A stretch of 64,000 nucleotides of DNA from Alkalimonas sp. (GCF_020831925.1 NZ_JAFIFQ010000011.1:1-64000); one strand, 5' to 3'; counted from the stretch's first letter, positions 1 through 9,984 are shown. Notes: generated by a model from the sequence alone, not told the origin. Translations and numbers: made by a program.

Positions 1-110
1 TGGGTGCGAATTCTAGTAGAATGATTTGGCAGGCGCAACAGAAAAAAAGCGAAAAGTGCAATTAAATGCATTGAATGCCCAATTCTTAGCCAAAAGCGAC
101 AAAGACCACA

Positions 111-806
111 TTAACTGTCAATAAAACGACTGAGGCCATAAAACAATAAGTCAGGCTCCAACCGAAGTGGATATTGTTTCAAGTAAGGCGCCAGAAACTG
201 AGTATCGCCACCTGTCAGCAACAACTGCTGCATTGGCTGCAACTCCCAGGCTTGCTGAATTGCGCCCAGCACCGCCGCCAAACAGCCATTCTGTAAACAG
301 GACACGGTATCATCACCGAGCTGCAACCGTGCTTGATGGGTATCGGCATTGAAAACCTTAGCGGTTTTTTGCACCACACTTTGTTGCTGCAACTTCAGGC
401 CAGGCAGGATCCAGCCGCCCTGATGCTCACCGTCTGCACCCAGCCAATCCAGTGTCACCGCAGTGCCAGCATCCACCACTAGCACATCCGTGCTTGGTTG
501 CAGCCAATTGGCACCCAGCATGCCCAACCAACGGTCCACCCCGAGCAGGTGCGGTTGGCTGTAACAATTACGTACACCAAAACTGTAGGCATCGCTTTCA
601 ATTTGCCGCCAGGGTTTGTCTTGCAACTGCAACTGTTTTTTCAAGGCTTGAACCTTGTCCTGGCCCGCCACCGCTGCATAATAAACGGCTTGCACAGCGG
701 ATAAATCCGTTGTGTTACTTTGCAAGTCCAGCCGCTGCATGCTACCAGCACAACTTGCCAGCATGGCTTTACTACGAGTATTACCAATATCAAGCAACAA
801 ATACAT
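111..806 (-). CDS. coaX: Type III pantothenate kinase
   Basis: N-term MYLLLDIGNTRSKAML plus GVDRWLGMLGA and DAGTAVTLD motifs; adjacent to birA. Confidence 0.93.
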   Translation of the reverse strand: MYLLLDIGNTRSKAMLASCAGSMQRLDLQSNTTDLSAVQAVYYAAVAGQDKVQALKKQLQLQDKPWRQIESDAYSFGVRNCYSQPHLLGVDRWLGMLGANWLQPSTDVLVVDAGTAVTLDWLGADGEHQGGWILPGLKLQQQSVVQKTAKVFNADTHQARLQLGDDTVSCLQNGCLAAVLGAIQQAWELQPMQQLLLTGGDTQFLAPYLKQYPLRLEPDLLFYGLSRFIDS

Positions 807-809
807 GGT

Positions 810-1799
810 TCAGTTCTCCGCCCTCAGGCTCAATTCACCACCGTGAAACAATTGCCTTTTACCCTGAGATTCAATCACCAGATTACCCTGCGCATCCACG
901 CCATGACAAATACCACGAACCACCTGCTGGCCCTGAGTTAAACGTACCGGCTGCTGCAAAAACAATTGCCGACGATTAAACGCCGCCTGAAAGGCCGCAA
1001 AACCCGACTGCTCAAAACGCTGCAAATGCTCAACACAACTGGCCTGCAGCCTGGCGACCAGCCGGTTTCTATCCAACGACCCTAATGCAGTGGTTAAGTC
1101 AATCCAGGGTTGATCAATGCGCTGCGCGGCCTGTGCTGCTGATAACTGAACATTGATGCCGATGCCAATCACCAATTGGCAGCGGCCATCACTCTGGCCG
1201 GATAACTCAATCAACACGCCCGCCAGTTTCTTGCCCTGTAGATAGATATCATTGGGCCATTTCAGTGCCACCGGCAGCTGGTAGTCCTGCTCCAGCAGTT
1301 CGGAGACCGCTACCCCGATCACCAGGCTAAGGCCCATCGCCGCCTGTATGCCCTGCTCCAGTTGCCACACCATCGAAAACGACAAACTAGCGGCAAAGGG
1401 CGAGTACCAGGCCCTGCCATGACGCCCGCGCCCCGCGGTCTGGGCTTCGGCTACCAATACCAATCCCTTAGGCAGGGTTTCGCCTCGCTGCAATCGCTGC
1501 ATCAGCTGCAGATTGGTTGAATCGGTAATCGACAGCACTTCAATCGGGGTGCTATCGCTGCTTTGCCACTGCCGGATAGCTGCGCCATCGAGCAGTTGCA
1601 GCGGGCTGGCTAACCGGTACCCTTTGCCTTTGACACTGAAAATATCCAGCCCCAGCTGTTGCAGCTGCTGCATATGATTGGCAATGGCGGTACGGCTTAG
1701 ACTCAGCTGCTCGCCCAGCCAACTACCGGAATAAAACTGACCATCGCTTAAATACTGCAACAACTGCCGCTGTATTTGCCAGCTGCTTTGCTCGCTCAT
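810..1799 (-). CDS. birA: Bifunctional biotin--[acetyl-CoA-carboxylase] ligase / biotin operon repressor
   Basis: N-terminal HTH plus AGRGRHGRAWYSP and LKWPNDIYLQGKKLAGVLIE motifs. Confidence 0.95.
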   Translation of the reverse strand: MSEQSSWQIQRQLLQYLSDGQFYSGSWLGEQLSLSRTAIANHMQQLQQLGLDIFSVKGKGYRLASPLQLLDGAAIRQWQSSDSTPIEVLSITDSTNLQLMQRLQRGETLPKGLVLVAEAQTAGRGRHGRAWYSPFAASLSFSMVWQLEQGIQAAMGLSLVIGVAVSELLEQDYQLPVALKWPNDIYLQGKKLAGVLIELSGQSDGRCQLVIGIGINVQLSAAQAAQRIDQPWIDLTTALGSLDRNRLVARLQASCVEHLQRFEQSGFAAFQAAFNRRQLFLQQPVRLTQGQQVVRGICHGVDAQGNLVIESQGKRQLFHGGELSLRAEN

Positions 1800-1833
1800 C
1801 GCAAGTTACCCGGTACTTTGCTTAGCACTTTGC

Positions 1834-2853
1834 TCATAACGAAAGATCCGCCGGATGGCTTAACTGACCGACCAATTGCACTTCCGGTTCCAGCGCGACA
1901 CCAAACCGGGCCTGTACCTGCAGTTGAATGGCTTCAATCAGCTGCAACAATTGTTCGGCCGTACCGCTACCATAATTGACCAATACCAGTGGCTGGCGGC
2001 TGTAACAGCCAATATCACCCAGCTTTTTGCCCTTAAAGCCGGCCTGATCAATCAACCAGGCGGCCGATAATTTGCTCCGACCATTGCCCTGGACAAAGAC
2101 CGGCATCGCCGGATAACGCAGCTGCAACGCCTGGGCAGTTTTGTCCGGCAGCACAGGGTTTTTAAAAAAACTGCCGCAATTGGCCAGTTCATTAGGATCC
2201 GGCAGCTTGGACTGTCGAATGGCCACCACCGTATCCAATACCTGTTGCAAAGAACAGCTCGCAGATAATTGATTCAGCCCCTGATAGCTAAGCACCCGAC
2301 GCGGGCTTTTCGATAAGGTAAGCCCAACCGCGACGATCACCCCCTGTCCGGCCAGCTGATGTTTAAACACGCTGTCACGGTAAGCAAAAGCACAATCGTT
2401 TACATCAAGTCGTTGCAGTTGCTGGCTCTCCCAGTGAAAAAAATCAACATAGCAACATCGATCGGCCAGCTCAACGCCATAGGCACCTATGTTTTGCACC
2501 GGAGCAGCGCCAACGGAGCCTGGGATTAACGCCAGGTTTTCCAGCCCCCACAAGCCTTGCTCAACCGTCCAGCACACCAGCTGGTGCCAGTTGTGTCCTG
2601 CTTCTACATGCAGCAGGGCACGGTCATCATCCAACCAGTTTAACTCTTTAGTCGATGCAACAAAACGACACAGCGGTGGCAATTCATCGCCAATAAAAAT
2701 AGTATTGCTGCCCTCTCCCTGCACCCGCGGTTTAGGCTCTAAAGGCACCTGGCGCAAATCATCCAATTGCTGACATTGGTAAACGATCGCTAACCGTGCA
2801 GGCAAGCGAAAGGTGGAGTAATCGCGTCCATCCTGCTGTACAAGGATTTCCAT
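1834..2853 (-). CDS. murB: UDP-N-acetylenolpyruvoylglucosamine reductase
   Basis: IPGSVGAAPVQNIGAYGVEL and NCGSFFKNPV motifs; murB-birA-coaX order. Confidence 0.95.
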   Translation of the reverse strand: MEILVQQDGRDYSTFRLPARLAIVYQCQQLDDLRQVPLEPKPRVQGEGSNTIFIGDELPPLCRFVASTKELNWLDDDRALLHVEAGHNWHQLVCWTVEQGLWGLENLALIPGSVGAAPVQNIGAYGVELADRCCYVDFFHWESQQLQRLDVNDCAFAYRDSVFKHQLAGQGVIVAVGLTLSKSPRRVLSYQGLNQLSASCSLQQVLDTVVAIRQSKLPDPNELANCGSFFKNPVLPDKTAQALQLRYPAMPVFVQGNGRSKLSAAWLIDQAGFKGKKLGDIGCYSRQPLVLVNYGSGTAEQLLQLIEAIQLQVQARFGVALEPEVQLVGQLSHPADLSL

Positions 2854-3051
2854 GGCTGGCTCAGAAGCTAAATCATGGCGCTATTCTAAACAAAGAGAGC
2901 TGGAAACACTACGCAGTTCGTTCAGCGCTATGCCGGATGAAAATTCTGTTGCTGGATTTTTATCCACCGCATACAATAGCCACGCCAACAAGCCGTTGGT
3001 TTCTGAGTACCTACGTTTCTTACTTTATTTGCTTTTTCGTTCGGAGTCTTT

Positions 3052-3657
3052 ATGCAACGACTGCGTGAATTGTCGCGTCGTGTTGAGGCTGTGTATGGCG
3101 AAATGGCGGACATCTATGCCGGTTACCAACAAGCACGCGGTCTTCATTGCCGCAGTGGGTGTGGTGCCTGCTGCCTGCACCCGGAGATTGAAGCCACGGT
3201 GCTGGATATGTTGCCGCTGGCAATGCACCTGTTTGATCAGGGCACGGCCGAATCCACACTGGCACAACTAGAAGCGGCCCCAGCTGGCAACAGCTGCCCG
3301 ATGTACCAAGCCTTGTCCTTCGATGGTAAACAGGGCCAATGCCGTATTTATCAATGGCGCCCTACCCTGTGCCGTACCTTTGGTGCTGCCGGTTACCGGG
3401 ATAAGCATGGCAAAACCGCGTTATCTACCTGTAAAACCATTAAAGAGGATCGCAGCAGCGCCTATGCCGACACCCTGATCGCGATGGAGTCCGATCCACC
3501 GCCCATGCTCAGCCATGCCCGCCAGCAGGTGGATCAACTGGACTACGAACTCAGCCGCAGCAGCCTACCGATCGCAGAAGCAATGCAGCTGGCTTTGCGC
3601 AAAGTGCTGTTTCAGGCCTGCTATTCCGACGTAGATAGTGATCAACAGATTGCCTGA
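3052..3657 (+). CDS. YkgJ-type cysteine-cluster protein
   Basis: CRSGCGACCLHPEIEAT and CPMYQ...GQCRIYQWRPTLCRTFG Cys clusters. Confidence 0.75.
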   Translation: MQRLRELSRRVEAVYGEMADIYAGYQQARGLHCRSGCGACCLHPEIEATVLDMLPLAMHLFDQGTAESTLAQLEAAPAGNSCPMYQALSFDGKQGQCRIYQWRPTLCRTFGAAGYRDKHGKTALSTCKTIKEDRSSAYADTLIAMESDPPPMLSHARQQVDQLDYELSRSSLPIAEAMQLALRKVLFQACYSDVDSDQQIA

Positions 3658-3722
3658 GCCTTGCCTCATTATCACTGCTTGTGTCAGGCTAAACAGATAA
3701 CAGCCTGACACGACAAAGCCTG

Positions 3723-4067
3723 ATGACAATAGCCAATCCCTACTATGCCCGTATCTGGGATACGGTGCTGCAAATACCCACTGGTAAGGTTGCCAGCTAT
3801 GGTCAGATTGCTGATTTGGCTGGCCTGCCCGGGCGCGCCCGGCTAGTCGGCAAAGCACTGGGGTATGCTCCGAAAGAGTTGGCCCTGCCCTGGCACCGGG
3901 TGCTACGCAGTGATCGTAGCCTCGCTTTCCCAACCGGCTCTGATACCGCCCAGCGCCAGCGCCAGCTGCTGCAGGATGAAGGGGTGCTACTGAAAAACAA
4001 CCGGGTGCGCAAAGACGATCTCTGGCAACCCGATCTAATGGAGTTGTTGTTTAAGTTGAAGTATTAG
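3723..4067 (+). CDS. Alkyltransferase-like protein (MGMT family, ATL type)
   Basis: IPTGKVASYGQIADLAG...ALPWHRVLRSD: MGMT fold with PWHR in place of PCHR. Confidence 0.85.
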   Translation: MTIANPYYARIWDTVLQIPTGKVASYGQIADLAGLPGRARLVGKALGYAPKELALPWHRVLRSDRSLAFPTGSDTAQRQRQLLQDEGVLLKNNRVRKDDLWQPDLMELLFKLKY

Positions 4068-4081
4068 AAGTATTAGAAGTA

Positions 4082-5266
4082 TTAACAATACTGGCCAGCA
4101 ACCCAACCCGAGCTCCAGGCCCACTGGAAATTGTAACCACCCAGCCAGCCGGTGACATCGACCACCTCACCGATAAAGTACAAACCAGGCTGATTTTTCG
4201 CTGCCATGGTTTTTGACGACAGTTCATTGGTATCCACCCCGCCTAGTGTAACTTCAGCGGTACGGTAGCCTTCGGTACCATTGGGTTTAAACACGTAGCG
4301 GGTAAGGCTGTCGCAAAGCCGTTCGATGCTTTTCAGGTTCAGCGCTTTTAACGGCTGGTTCTGAAACACCTTCAGCGTCAGCAGTGTTTCTACCAGCCGT
4401 TTTGGCAATACACGCCCCAAGGTGGTTTTTAGCTCCTGCGCTGGGTGTTGCTGCTGTTGAGTAGTTAAAAACGCAGCCAGGTCCTGGCCCGGTGTTAAAT
4501 TCACCAGCAGCTCATCGCCTGGCTGCCAGTAGCTGGAGATTTGCAAAATGGCCGGGCCACTTAAACCCCTGTGGGTAAAGAGCATGTCTTCCGCGAAAAG
4601 GGTGTGGTTCGCTTCTGCGGTGACCGGCAAGGAAACACCACTGATTTCTTCAAATACCGCTTTATCACTGGGTTGCCAGGTCAGTGGTACCAAGCCAGCC
4701 CGCACCGGTAATACCTTAAGGCCAAATTGCTCGGCCAGCTGATAGCCAAAGGCACTCGCGCCCAGATTGGGCAAGCTCAGGCCACCACTGGCCACCACCA
4801 AGCTCTGACACTGCAGCTGATGGGTCGCTGTTCGCAGCAGATAGCCCGTCCCTTCGGAGCTCACAGCAATAATCTGCTGCGATAAAGCAATCTCAACACC
4901 GGCCTGCTCGCACTCCTGCGCCAGCATGGCCACGATGTCTTTGGCGCTGTCGTCGCAAAACAACTGGCCTAAAGTTTTCTCGTGATAAGGGATCTGATAG
5001 CGCTGCACCAGGTCGATAAAATCCCACTGACTGTAACGGCTGAGCGCCGACTTGCAAAAATGCGGGTTGTGCGAAATAAAGTTGTCCGGGCTGGCGTAGA
5101 TATTGGTGAAATTGCAGCGGCCACCACCTGACATCAGAATTTTACGACCAATGCGCTTGCCATTATCAAGCACCAGCACCTTACGACCACGCTTGCCAGC
5201 CTCGATGGCACAAAACAGGCCAGCAGCACCAGCCCCAACCACGATCACATCCCAATCAAGCTGCAC
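4082..5266 (-). CDS. NAD(P)/FAD-dependent oxidoreductase, BaiN/HI0933 (YhiN) family
   Basis: DVIVVGAGAAGLFCAIEAGKRGRKVLVLDNGKRIGRKILMSGGGRCNFTN; GTG start at 5266 preceded by AGGAGC (the ORF-track start lies inside the upstream gene). Confidence 0.88.
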   Translation of the reverse strand: MQLDWDVIVVGAGAAGLFCAIEAGKRGRKVLVLDNGKRIGRKILMSGGGRCNFTNIYASPDNFISHNPHFCKSALSRYSQWDFIDLVQRYQIPYHEKTLGQLFCDDSAKDIVAMLAQECEQAGVEIALSQQIIAVSSEGTGYLLRTATHQLQCQSLVVASGGLSLPNLGASAFGYQLAEQFGLKVLPVRAGLVPLTWQPSDKAVFEEISGVSLPVTAEANHTLFAEDMLFTHRGLSGPAILQISSYWQPGDELLVNLTPGQDLAAFLTTQQQQHPAQELKTTLGRVLPKRLVETLLTLKVFQNQPLKALNLKSIERLCDSLTRYVFKPNGTEGYRTAEVTLGGVDTNELSSKTMAAKNQPGLYFIGEVVDVTGWLGGYNFQWAWSSGWVAGQYC

Positions 5267-7262
5267 TTGATTGCTCCTGTAGTTGCTCCTGATAACCCGC
5301 CAGCAATGGCTGCCAATCCGATGCTTGCCAATGAAAAGGGCTGAGCTTGCTCTTTTCTTTGTTGAAAGAACGCAGCAAACGATCGAGGTTCTGCTGTTTC
5401 CAGCGGCCTTCGCTGCGCGGTCCACATTTATCAAAGTCAATCAACCACACCTTACCGGCTTTATCCAGCAAGATATTGTGGCAATTCAGATCCGAGTGAA
5501 AAATCTGTTGTTGGTGCAACCGGGCAATCACCCGACCAACTTCACGCCATTCGTCGGCGCTAAGCGCCCGCTCTTTATGCAGTAGCTGGGCCAAATCGGT
5601 ACTGTTCGGGATCCGCTCCACCAGAATATCCGCACTGTAAAACAAACCATGCCGTCGCATGCGGGCAGCGGCCGGGCGTGGTACCGGTAACCCCTGGGCA
5701 TGCAAATCCGCCAGCAAACGAAACTCCCGAATTGCCCGGCTGGCCAAGGTAGGCTCGCACAGGAACTTGTCTTTGTTCAGCTTGCCAATCAGGCCGCCAC
5801 GGTAATAATGGCGTAGCACCAGCTCGTGTTCGCCCTGGCGCACAAACCATACGGTGCTGCGGCCATTGGCCTGGCCCAGCGCTGCTTGCTGTTGCTGCCA
5901 GTAGGCTGGCTCAAACTGCTCAGCATCAATGTGCTGGAAAAAATCCGGGTTAAACCAATAGCGGTTCTGCTTATCCTGATGTTGTTTCATCGGAATATTC
6001 ACTCCTGCCAGGTGGGAGCCTATCAACGCTACACTGCGCCTGGCTGCACCACTGTGCTCTCTGAAAAATTGCTGCGCGCGCAGCCCGGCCTGAAGCCTGC
6101 ATTCATCATTGGCAAACTGTTGCCGTACTTGTTGCTCAAGCTCAACTGCTGTACTGGCAAAAGACACCAACTGTTGACGCTCTAATTGCTTGAACAAGCT
6201 GCTAAAATTAAATACATGGGGTCCACTGAGCACGCTTTTGCCAAAGGCCATCGCCTCAAGCGGGTTGTGGCCGCCGCGTTCAATCAGACTCCCACCTATA
6301 AAAACCACATCGGCCAACGCATACCAGTGCAACAACTCGCCCATGCTATCTGCCAAAAACACCTGACTATCGGCAGCTGGCAGCCGCTGCACGCTGCGCC
6401 GGCTCAAGCGCAAGCCGTGTTTTTGCACCAGATTAGCGACCTGACTGAAGCGATCCGGATGCCGAGGCACCAGCACCAGCAGCAGCTCTGGCAATTGTGG
6501 CTGCAGGGCCTGGTAGGCTTGCACCATCAGTTCGTCTTCACCCGCATGGGTGCTGGCTGCGACCCAAACCTTGCGGCCGCTAAAAGCTGGGGAGAAGTGC
6601 GCTTGCTGGATGGCAAAATCGGCCGGCAACTGCATCTCGTATTTCAGGTTGCCTGCCAGCGCCCCGGCTGTAGCATCCAAGCCAAGCGCCCGAAAACGGC
6701 GCAAACTGGCTCTGTCTTGAGCCAACAACAAGCGAATGGCCGGCAACAATAAGCGGGTCAGCCAGTAAAAGCGGCGATAGCCTTTGGCTGAGCGCTTCGA
6801 TAAGCGGGCATTAGCCACCACCAGCGGGATCTGCTGCTGCCTGGCTGCTGTGAGCAGGTTGGGCCACAGCTCGGTTTCCATCACCACCAACAACCTGGGC
6901 TGCAGGCGCTGCAAAAATCGGCGGTTGCTAAAAGGCAGATCAAATGGCAGGTAGCAGTGCTGCACCCGGCCGCCGAATTGCTGCAACAAGCGCGCAGAGC
7001 CGGTAGGCGTAGTGCAGGTAACGGTAAGCGGCAAGGCCGGATAGCTGCTTAGCAACTGTTCAATCAGTGGAGCCGCTGCCACCACTTCGCCGACCGAGAC
7101 CGCATGCAGCACGATGCCACCTGGCTGCATGCCAGCAGGAACAACGCCAAAACGCTCGCCCCAGCGCTTCAGATAGTCACTGTCGTGACGGGCCCGCCAG
7201 ACAAAGCTGAGCAATACCAACGGCAGCGCCAGCAACAGCAACAGGGTATAAAGCCAGCGCAT
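5256..7262 (-). CDS. waaA-kdkA: Fused Kdo transferase (WaaA) and Kdo kinase (KdkA)
   Basis: Continuous ORF. N-terminal ~424 aa is WaaA-like (HAVSVGEVVAAAPLI, METELWPN, FIGGSL...GGHNPLE); C-terminal ~244 aa from the internal ATG at 5990 is KdkA-like (HSDLNCHNILLD...WLIDFDKCGPR). Confidence 0.88.
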   Translation of the reverse strand: MRWLYTLLLLLALPLVLLSFVWRARHDSDYLKRWGERFGVVPAGMQPGGIVLHAVSVGEVVAAAPLIEQLLSSYPALPLTVTCTTPTGSARLLQQFGGRVQHCYLPFDLPFSNRRFLQRLQPRLLVVMETELWPNLLTAARQQQIPLVVANARLSKRSAKGYRRFYWLTRLLLPAIRLLLAQDRASLRRFRALGLDATAGALAGNLKYEMQLPADFAIQQAHFSPAFSGRKVWVAASTHAGEDELMVQAYQALQPQLPELLLVLVPRHPDRFSQVANLVQKHGLRLSRRSVQRLPAADSQVFLADSMGELLHWYALADVVFIGGSLIERGGHNPLEAMAFGKSVLSGPHVFNFSSLFKQLERQQLVSFASTAVELEQQVRQQFANDECRLQAGLRAQQFFREHSGAARRSVALIGSHLAGVNIPMKQHQDKQNRYWFNPDFFQHIDAEQFEPAYWQQQQAALGQANGRSTVWFVRQGEHELVLRHYYRGGLIGKLNKDKFLCEPTLASRAIREFRLLADLHAQGLPVPRPAAARMRRHGLFYSADILVERIPNSTDLAQLLHKERALSADEWREVGRVIARLHQQQIFHSDLNCHNILLDKAGKVWLIDFDKCGPRSEGRWKQQNLDRLLRSFNKEKSKLSPFHWQASDWQPLLAGYQEQLQEQSSAA

Positions 7263-7276
7263 AGCGGGTCCGTTCC

Positions 7277-8029
7277 TTAGCCCCACATGTCCTTCACCCA
7301 CTGCACCGGCAATACCCGGCGATACCATTTGCCACTGATACCCGCGATGGCATCCGGTGGATTTGGCTTACCATGAAAAGCGACAATTTTAGCGCCAGCA
7401 GGAATAGTAGCTGGTTTAAACCAGCTCATGATACCTTTCGGTAGGCAATGACGCTTAAAGCTAACACACCACTCTTCTGGCCAGTATTGCAGTTTGCCTT
7501 GCGCCGCCAGGTTTTGCGTGACAAACTCCTGCTCGTTGCGCACCTTGGCTAGCTCACGCTCTTTGTGGTTTTTCAGCAGCTCAATTAAATCGCTGTGCGC
7601 CCCTATGGTGTAGCGATAAACCGAGGTATTGCCAGTTGCGTCGGACTTATCCCATTCTTTAATAACAAAGAACTCGCCTTCGGGCTCGAAAAAGCAATTG
7701 ATGTTATCGACAATTACCACATCCAAATCAATAAACAGCGTTGGGCCGGTCAAGTCATACAAAGGGTCGGCAAAGCTGGTGACTTTTAACCAGCCGTGGC
7801 CAAAACTCCAAGGCTGACGCTCGTCAAAATCTTTAAATCCCACCATGGGGATCTCTTTGACTTCGATATTGGCATCGATGCCATCTGCGTCATCGGTTAA
7901 ACAAACAAAACGGTGTGGCAAGGTCAGATTGCGCTGCACCATCGCATGCAGCTTATTCACGTAATCGGGGCCATATTTCTTGCCCCATTTGATACAAAGA
8001 ACATTCACGGTTTGCTGAGTTGTTGGCAT
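7277..8029 (-). CDS. Glycosyltransferase-like protein, probable LPS core function
   Basis: FVCLTDDADGID...LFIDLDVVIVDNI (DxD-like) and FHGKPNPPD; next to waaA. Confidence 0.65.
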   Translation of the reverse strand: MPTTQQTVNVLCIKWGKKYGPDYVNKLHAMVQRNLTLPHRFVCLTDDADGIDANIEVKEIPMVGFKDFDERQPWSFGHGWLKVTSFADPLYDLTGPTLFIDLDVVIVDNINCFFEPEGEFFVIKEWDKSDATGNTSVYRYTIGAHSDLIELLKNHKERELAKVRNEQEFVTQNLAAQGKLQYWPEEWCVSFKRHCLPKGIMSWFKPATIPAGAKIVAFHGKPNPPDAIAGISGKWYRRVLPVQWVKDMWG

Positions 8030-8088
8030 AGCGCGGTCACCATCAGAAAAGAGAGCTTTATCATACCAGTTCAGTGGCAGAAATGAAA

Positions 8089-8115
8089 AAAGGGAAGCGC
8101 CATGGCCTCCCCTTT
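8089..8115 (-). terminator. Rho-independent terminator downstream of the peroxiredoxin gene
   Basis: Minus-strand AAAGGGGAGGCCATGGCGCTTCCCTTTTTT hairpin plus T-tract. Confidence 0.75.
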
Positions 8116-8128
8116 GTTTAGCAAAGCA

Positions 8129-8602
8129 TCAAAGGGCCGCTAAGATGGTTTCCGCTTTACTGACTTCAAACGATTTGGGCGGCTCGACATTCAACAAACT
8201 GACCTTGCCATCGTCAACAATCATAGCGTAACGCTGCGAGCGCACACCACCAAAATCTCCGGTATCCATAGTCAGGCCGGTAGCTTTATGAAAAGCACCA
8301 CCGCCATCCGCCAGAAAGGTAATTTCTTCGGAGTTTTGTGTCTCGGCCCAGGCCGCCATCACAAAAGCATCGTTCATCGAGGTACAAACAATGCTGTCTA
8401 CACCTTTGGCCTTGATTTGGTCCGCCAACGCAATATAGTCTGGTAGATGGGCTTCTGAGCAGGTCGGTGTAAAAGCACCGGGCACAGCGAAGAGCACTAC
8501 TTTTTTGCCTTTAAAAATATCAGCAGTACTTGGGTTTTTCATGCCGTCGCTGGTCAGTTGCGAAAAGCTCACTTCGGGTAAGGTATCGCCTGGTTTGATC
8601 AT
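8129..8602 (-). CDS. Peroxiredoxin (Prx5/PrxII type)
   Basis: MIKPGDTLPEV...VVLFAVPGAFTPTCSEAHLP motif; start moved to 8602. Confidence 0.92.
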   Translation of the reverse strand: MIKPGDTLPEVSFSQLTSDGMKNPSTADIFKGKKVVLFAVPGAFTPTCSEAHLPDYIALADQIKAKGVDSIVCTSMNDAFVMAAWAETQNSEEITFLADGGGAFHKATGLTMDTGDFGGVRSQRYAMIVDDGKVSLLNVEPPKSFEVSKAETILAAL

Positions 8603-8672
8603 AAGTAGGTTCCTATGGCTGATGAATGGGCTTGAATGAGTGTAGCTGAAAAATACCATCTGGCTGCCAGTT

Positions 8673-9452
8673 TCAGATGGCAGCTTTTACATAAACATCA
8701 AAACGGTTGTTCTTTCCTTTGACCTCATGGCTGGGTTTGGTTCCCGCCAAAGGCGGCGCATACGCCGGACGCTTCACCACCACGCGTTTGCTGGCCAGCG
8801 CCAAAGCCGCTGGTAACAAGGCATCCGCGTCCGGGTCTTCCCCAACCACCTGATGAAAGGCTCGCATTTCTTTTTTTACCAGGGCCGACTTTTGCCGTTC
8901 AGGAAACATCGGGTCCAAATACACCACTTCGACGGTATCTAACTGGCTGAGTGCCTGCTGGGCAGGCGCAAAATGCAATTGCATGCGCTCAGGCAGCCAA
9001 TCCGAAAGGTCCGGGTGTTCACTGGCCCGACGCAGCCCGTCCGCCAGCAAAGCCGCTACCAACGGATTGCGTTCCACCAAAGTCAGCTTGGCTCCAAGGC
9101 TTGCCAGCACAAAAGCATCCCGACCCAGCCCGGCGGTAGCATCAATCACAGTCAGATCTCGCTTTTTGTTCAAACCCACCGCCTTGGCGATGGCTTCGCC
9201 CATGCCGCCACCATGCTGACGACGATAGCTAGCACTACCGCTGGCAAAATCCACCACAATATCACTTTGTTTGAGTAGATCGGTATGACGAAGCACCAAT
9301 GCCTGCAAGTGCCAGGCCAGATGCCAGCCTTCAGCTTGCTCTGTAAGGATTAAGCCAAAACGCTGACTTAACCCATCAAGATAGGCTTGGTCAGCAGCAC
9401 TTAGTACGCTACCTGGCAACACAATCATCCGGAGCGGCTCCAAAAAGCGCAC
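8673..9452 (-). CDS. rsmJ: 16S rRNA (guanine1516-N2)-methyltransferase
   Basis: VIDATAGLGRDAFVLASLG...VVYLDPMFPER...KRVVVKRP. Confidence 0.9.
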   Translation of the reverse strand: MRFLEPLRMIVLPGSVLSAADQAYLDGLSQRFGLILTEQAEGWHLAWHLQALVLRHTDLLKQSDIVVDFASGSASYRRQHGGGMGEAIAKAVGLNKKRDLTVIDATAGLGRDAFVLASLGAKLTLVERNPLVAALLADGLRRASEHPDLSDWLPERMQLHFAPAQQALSQLDTVEVVYLDPMFPERQKSALVKKEMRAFHQVVGEDPDADALLPAALALASKRVVVKRPAYAPPLAGTKPSHEVKGKNNRFDVYVKAAI

Positions 9453-9495
9453 AGTGTAACCTGCTGTCTGTCAACACACCAGCTGACCTGCGGCC

Positions 9496-9984
9496 TTACA
9501 TTACCTCTTGTTTGGGCGTGCCCGTTATCTTGCACTGTCCACCCACCAGACTTACCGCCGGCTCTGGCACTATGGCGCAATCCGACATCCGGCCAAGCCG
9601 GATATTTTCCGCTTCCGCCGCCTTGTTGTAACTGGCTATTTTTTGCTGCAGCACGGTTTCATTCAAACCCTTGGTAGAGTAGGCAATGTATTCCGCAGGC
9701 CCACCACAAGGTTTATGGCCAAAGCCTATCACCCGGCATTGCTGCACATCATCGGCTTCTGCCTGACCAATCATGCTAAGAATATCTGCCCGCATTTTCT
9801 GTAAATCAGGATGATCTCGCATTTGTCGCTCCCGCTCTTTTACCGCTGCTCTGGGGTTAGTGACCGGATCAATCGGCTCTATCAATGGCTCAGGAGCCAG
9901 TCGCTCCCCCCCAGCCTGGCCCTGCTGACAAGCACCAAGTAAGGTCACTGCAACCATAGCCATTAGCCAATTCAGTTTTCGCAT
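9496..9984 (-). CDS. Putative lipoprotein of unknown function
   Basis: Lipobox MRKLNWLMAMVAVTLLGACQQ. Confidence 0.6.
   Translation of the reverse strand: MRKLNWLMAMVAVTLLGACQQGQAGGERLAPEPLIEPIDPVTNPRAAVKERERQMRDHPDLQKMRADILSMIGQAEADDVQQCRVIGFGHKPCGGPAEYIAYSTKGLNETVLQQKIASYNKAAEAENIRLGRMSDCAIVPEPAVSLVGGQCKITGTPKQEVM

Noticed and set aside
1-110. Possible tRNA or gene start at the left edge
   Set aside because: Too short and no cloverleaf or coding signal visible
452-979. 175-aa plus-strand ORF over coaX/birA
   Set aside because: Antisense to two well-supported genes; composition is not protein-like
2854-3051. Possible rRNA/tRNA upstream of murB (as in some relatives)
   Set aside because: Sequence shows no rRNA or tRNA features
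5267-5440. Upstream extension of the BaiN-family ORF to 5440
   Set aside because: Overlaps the KdkA coding region out of frame; the GTG at 5266 with AGGAGC and a Rossmann motif starting soon after is the better start
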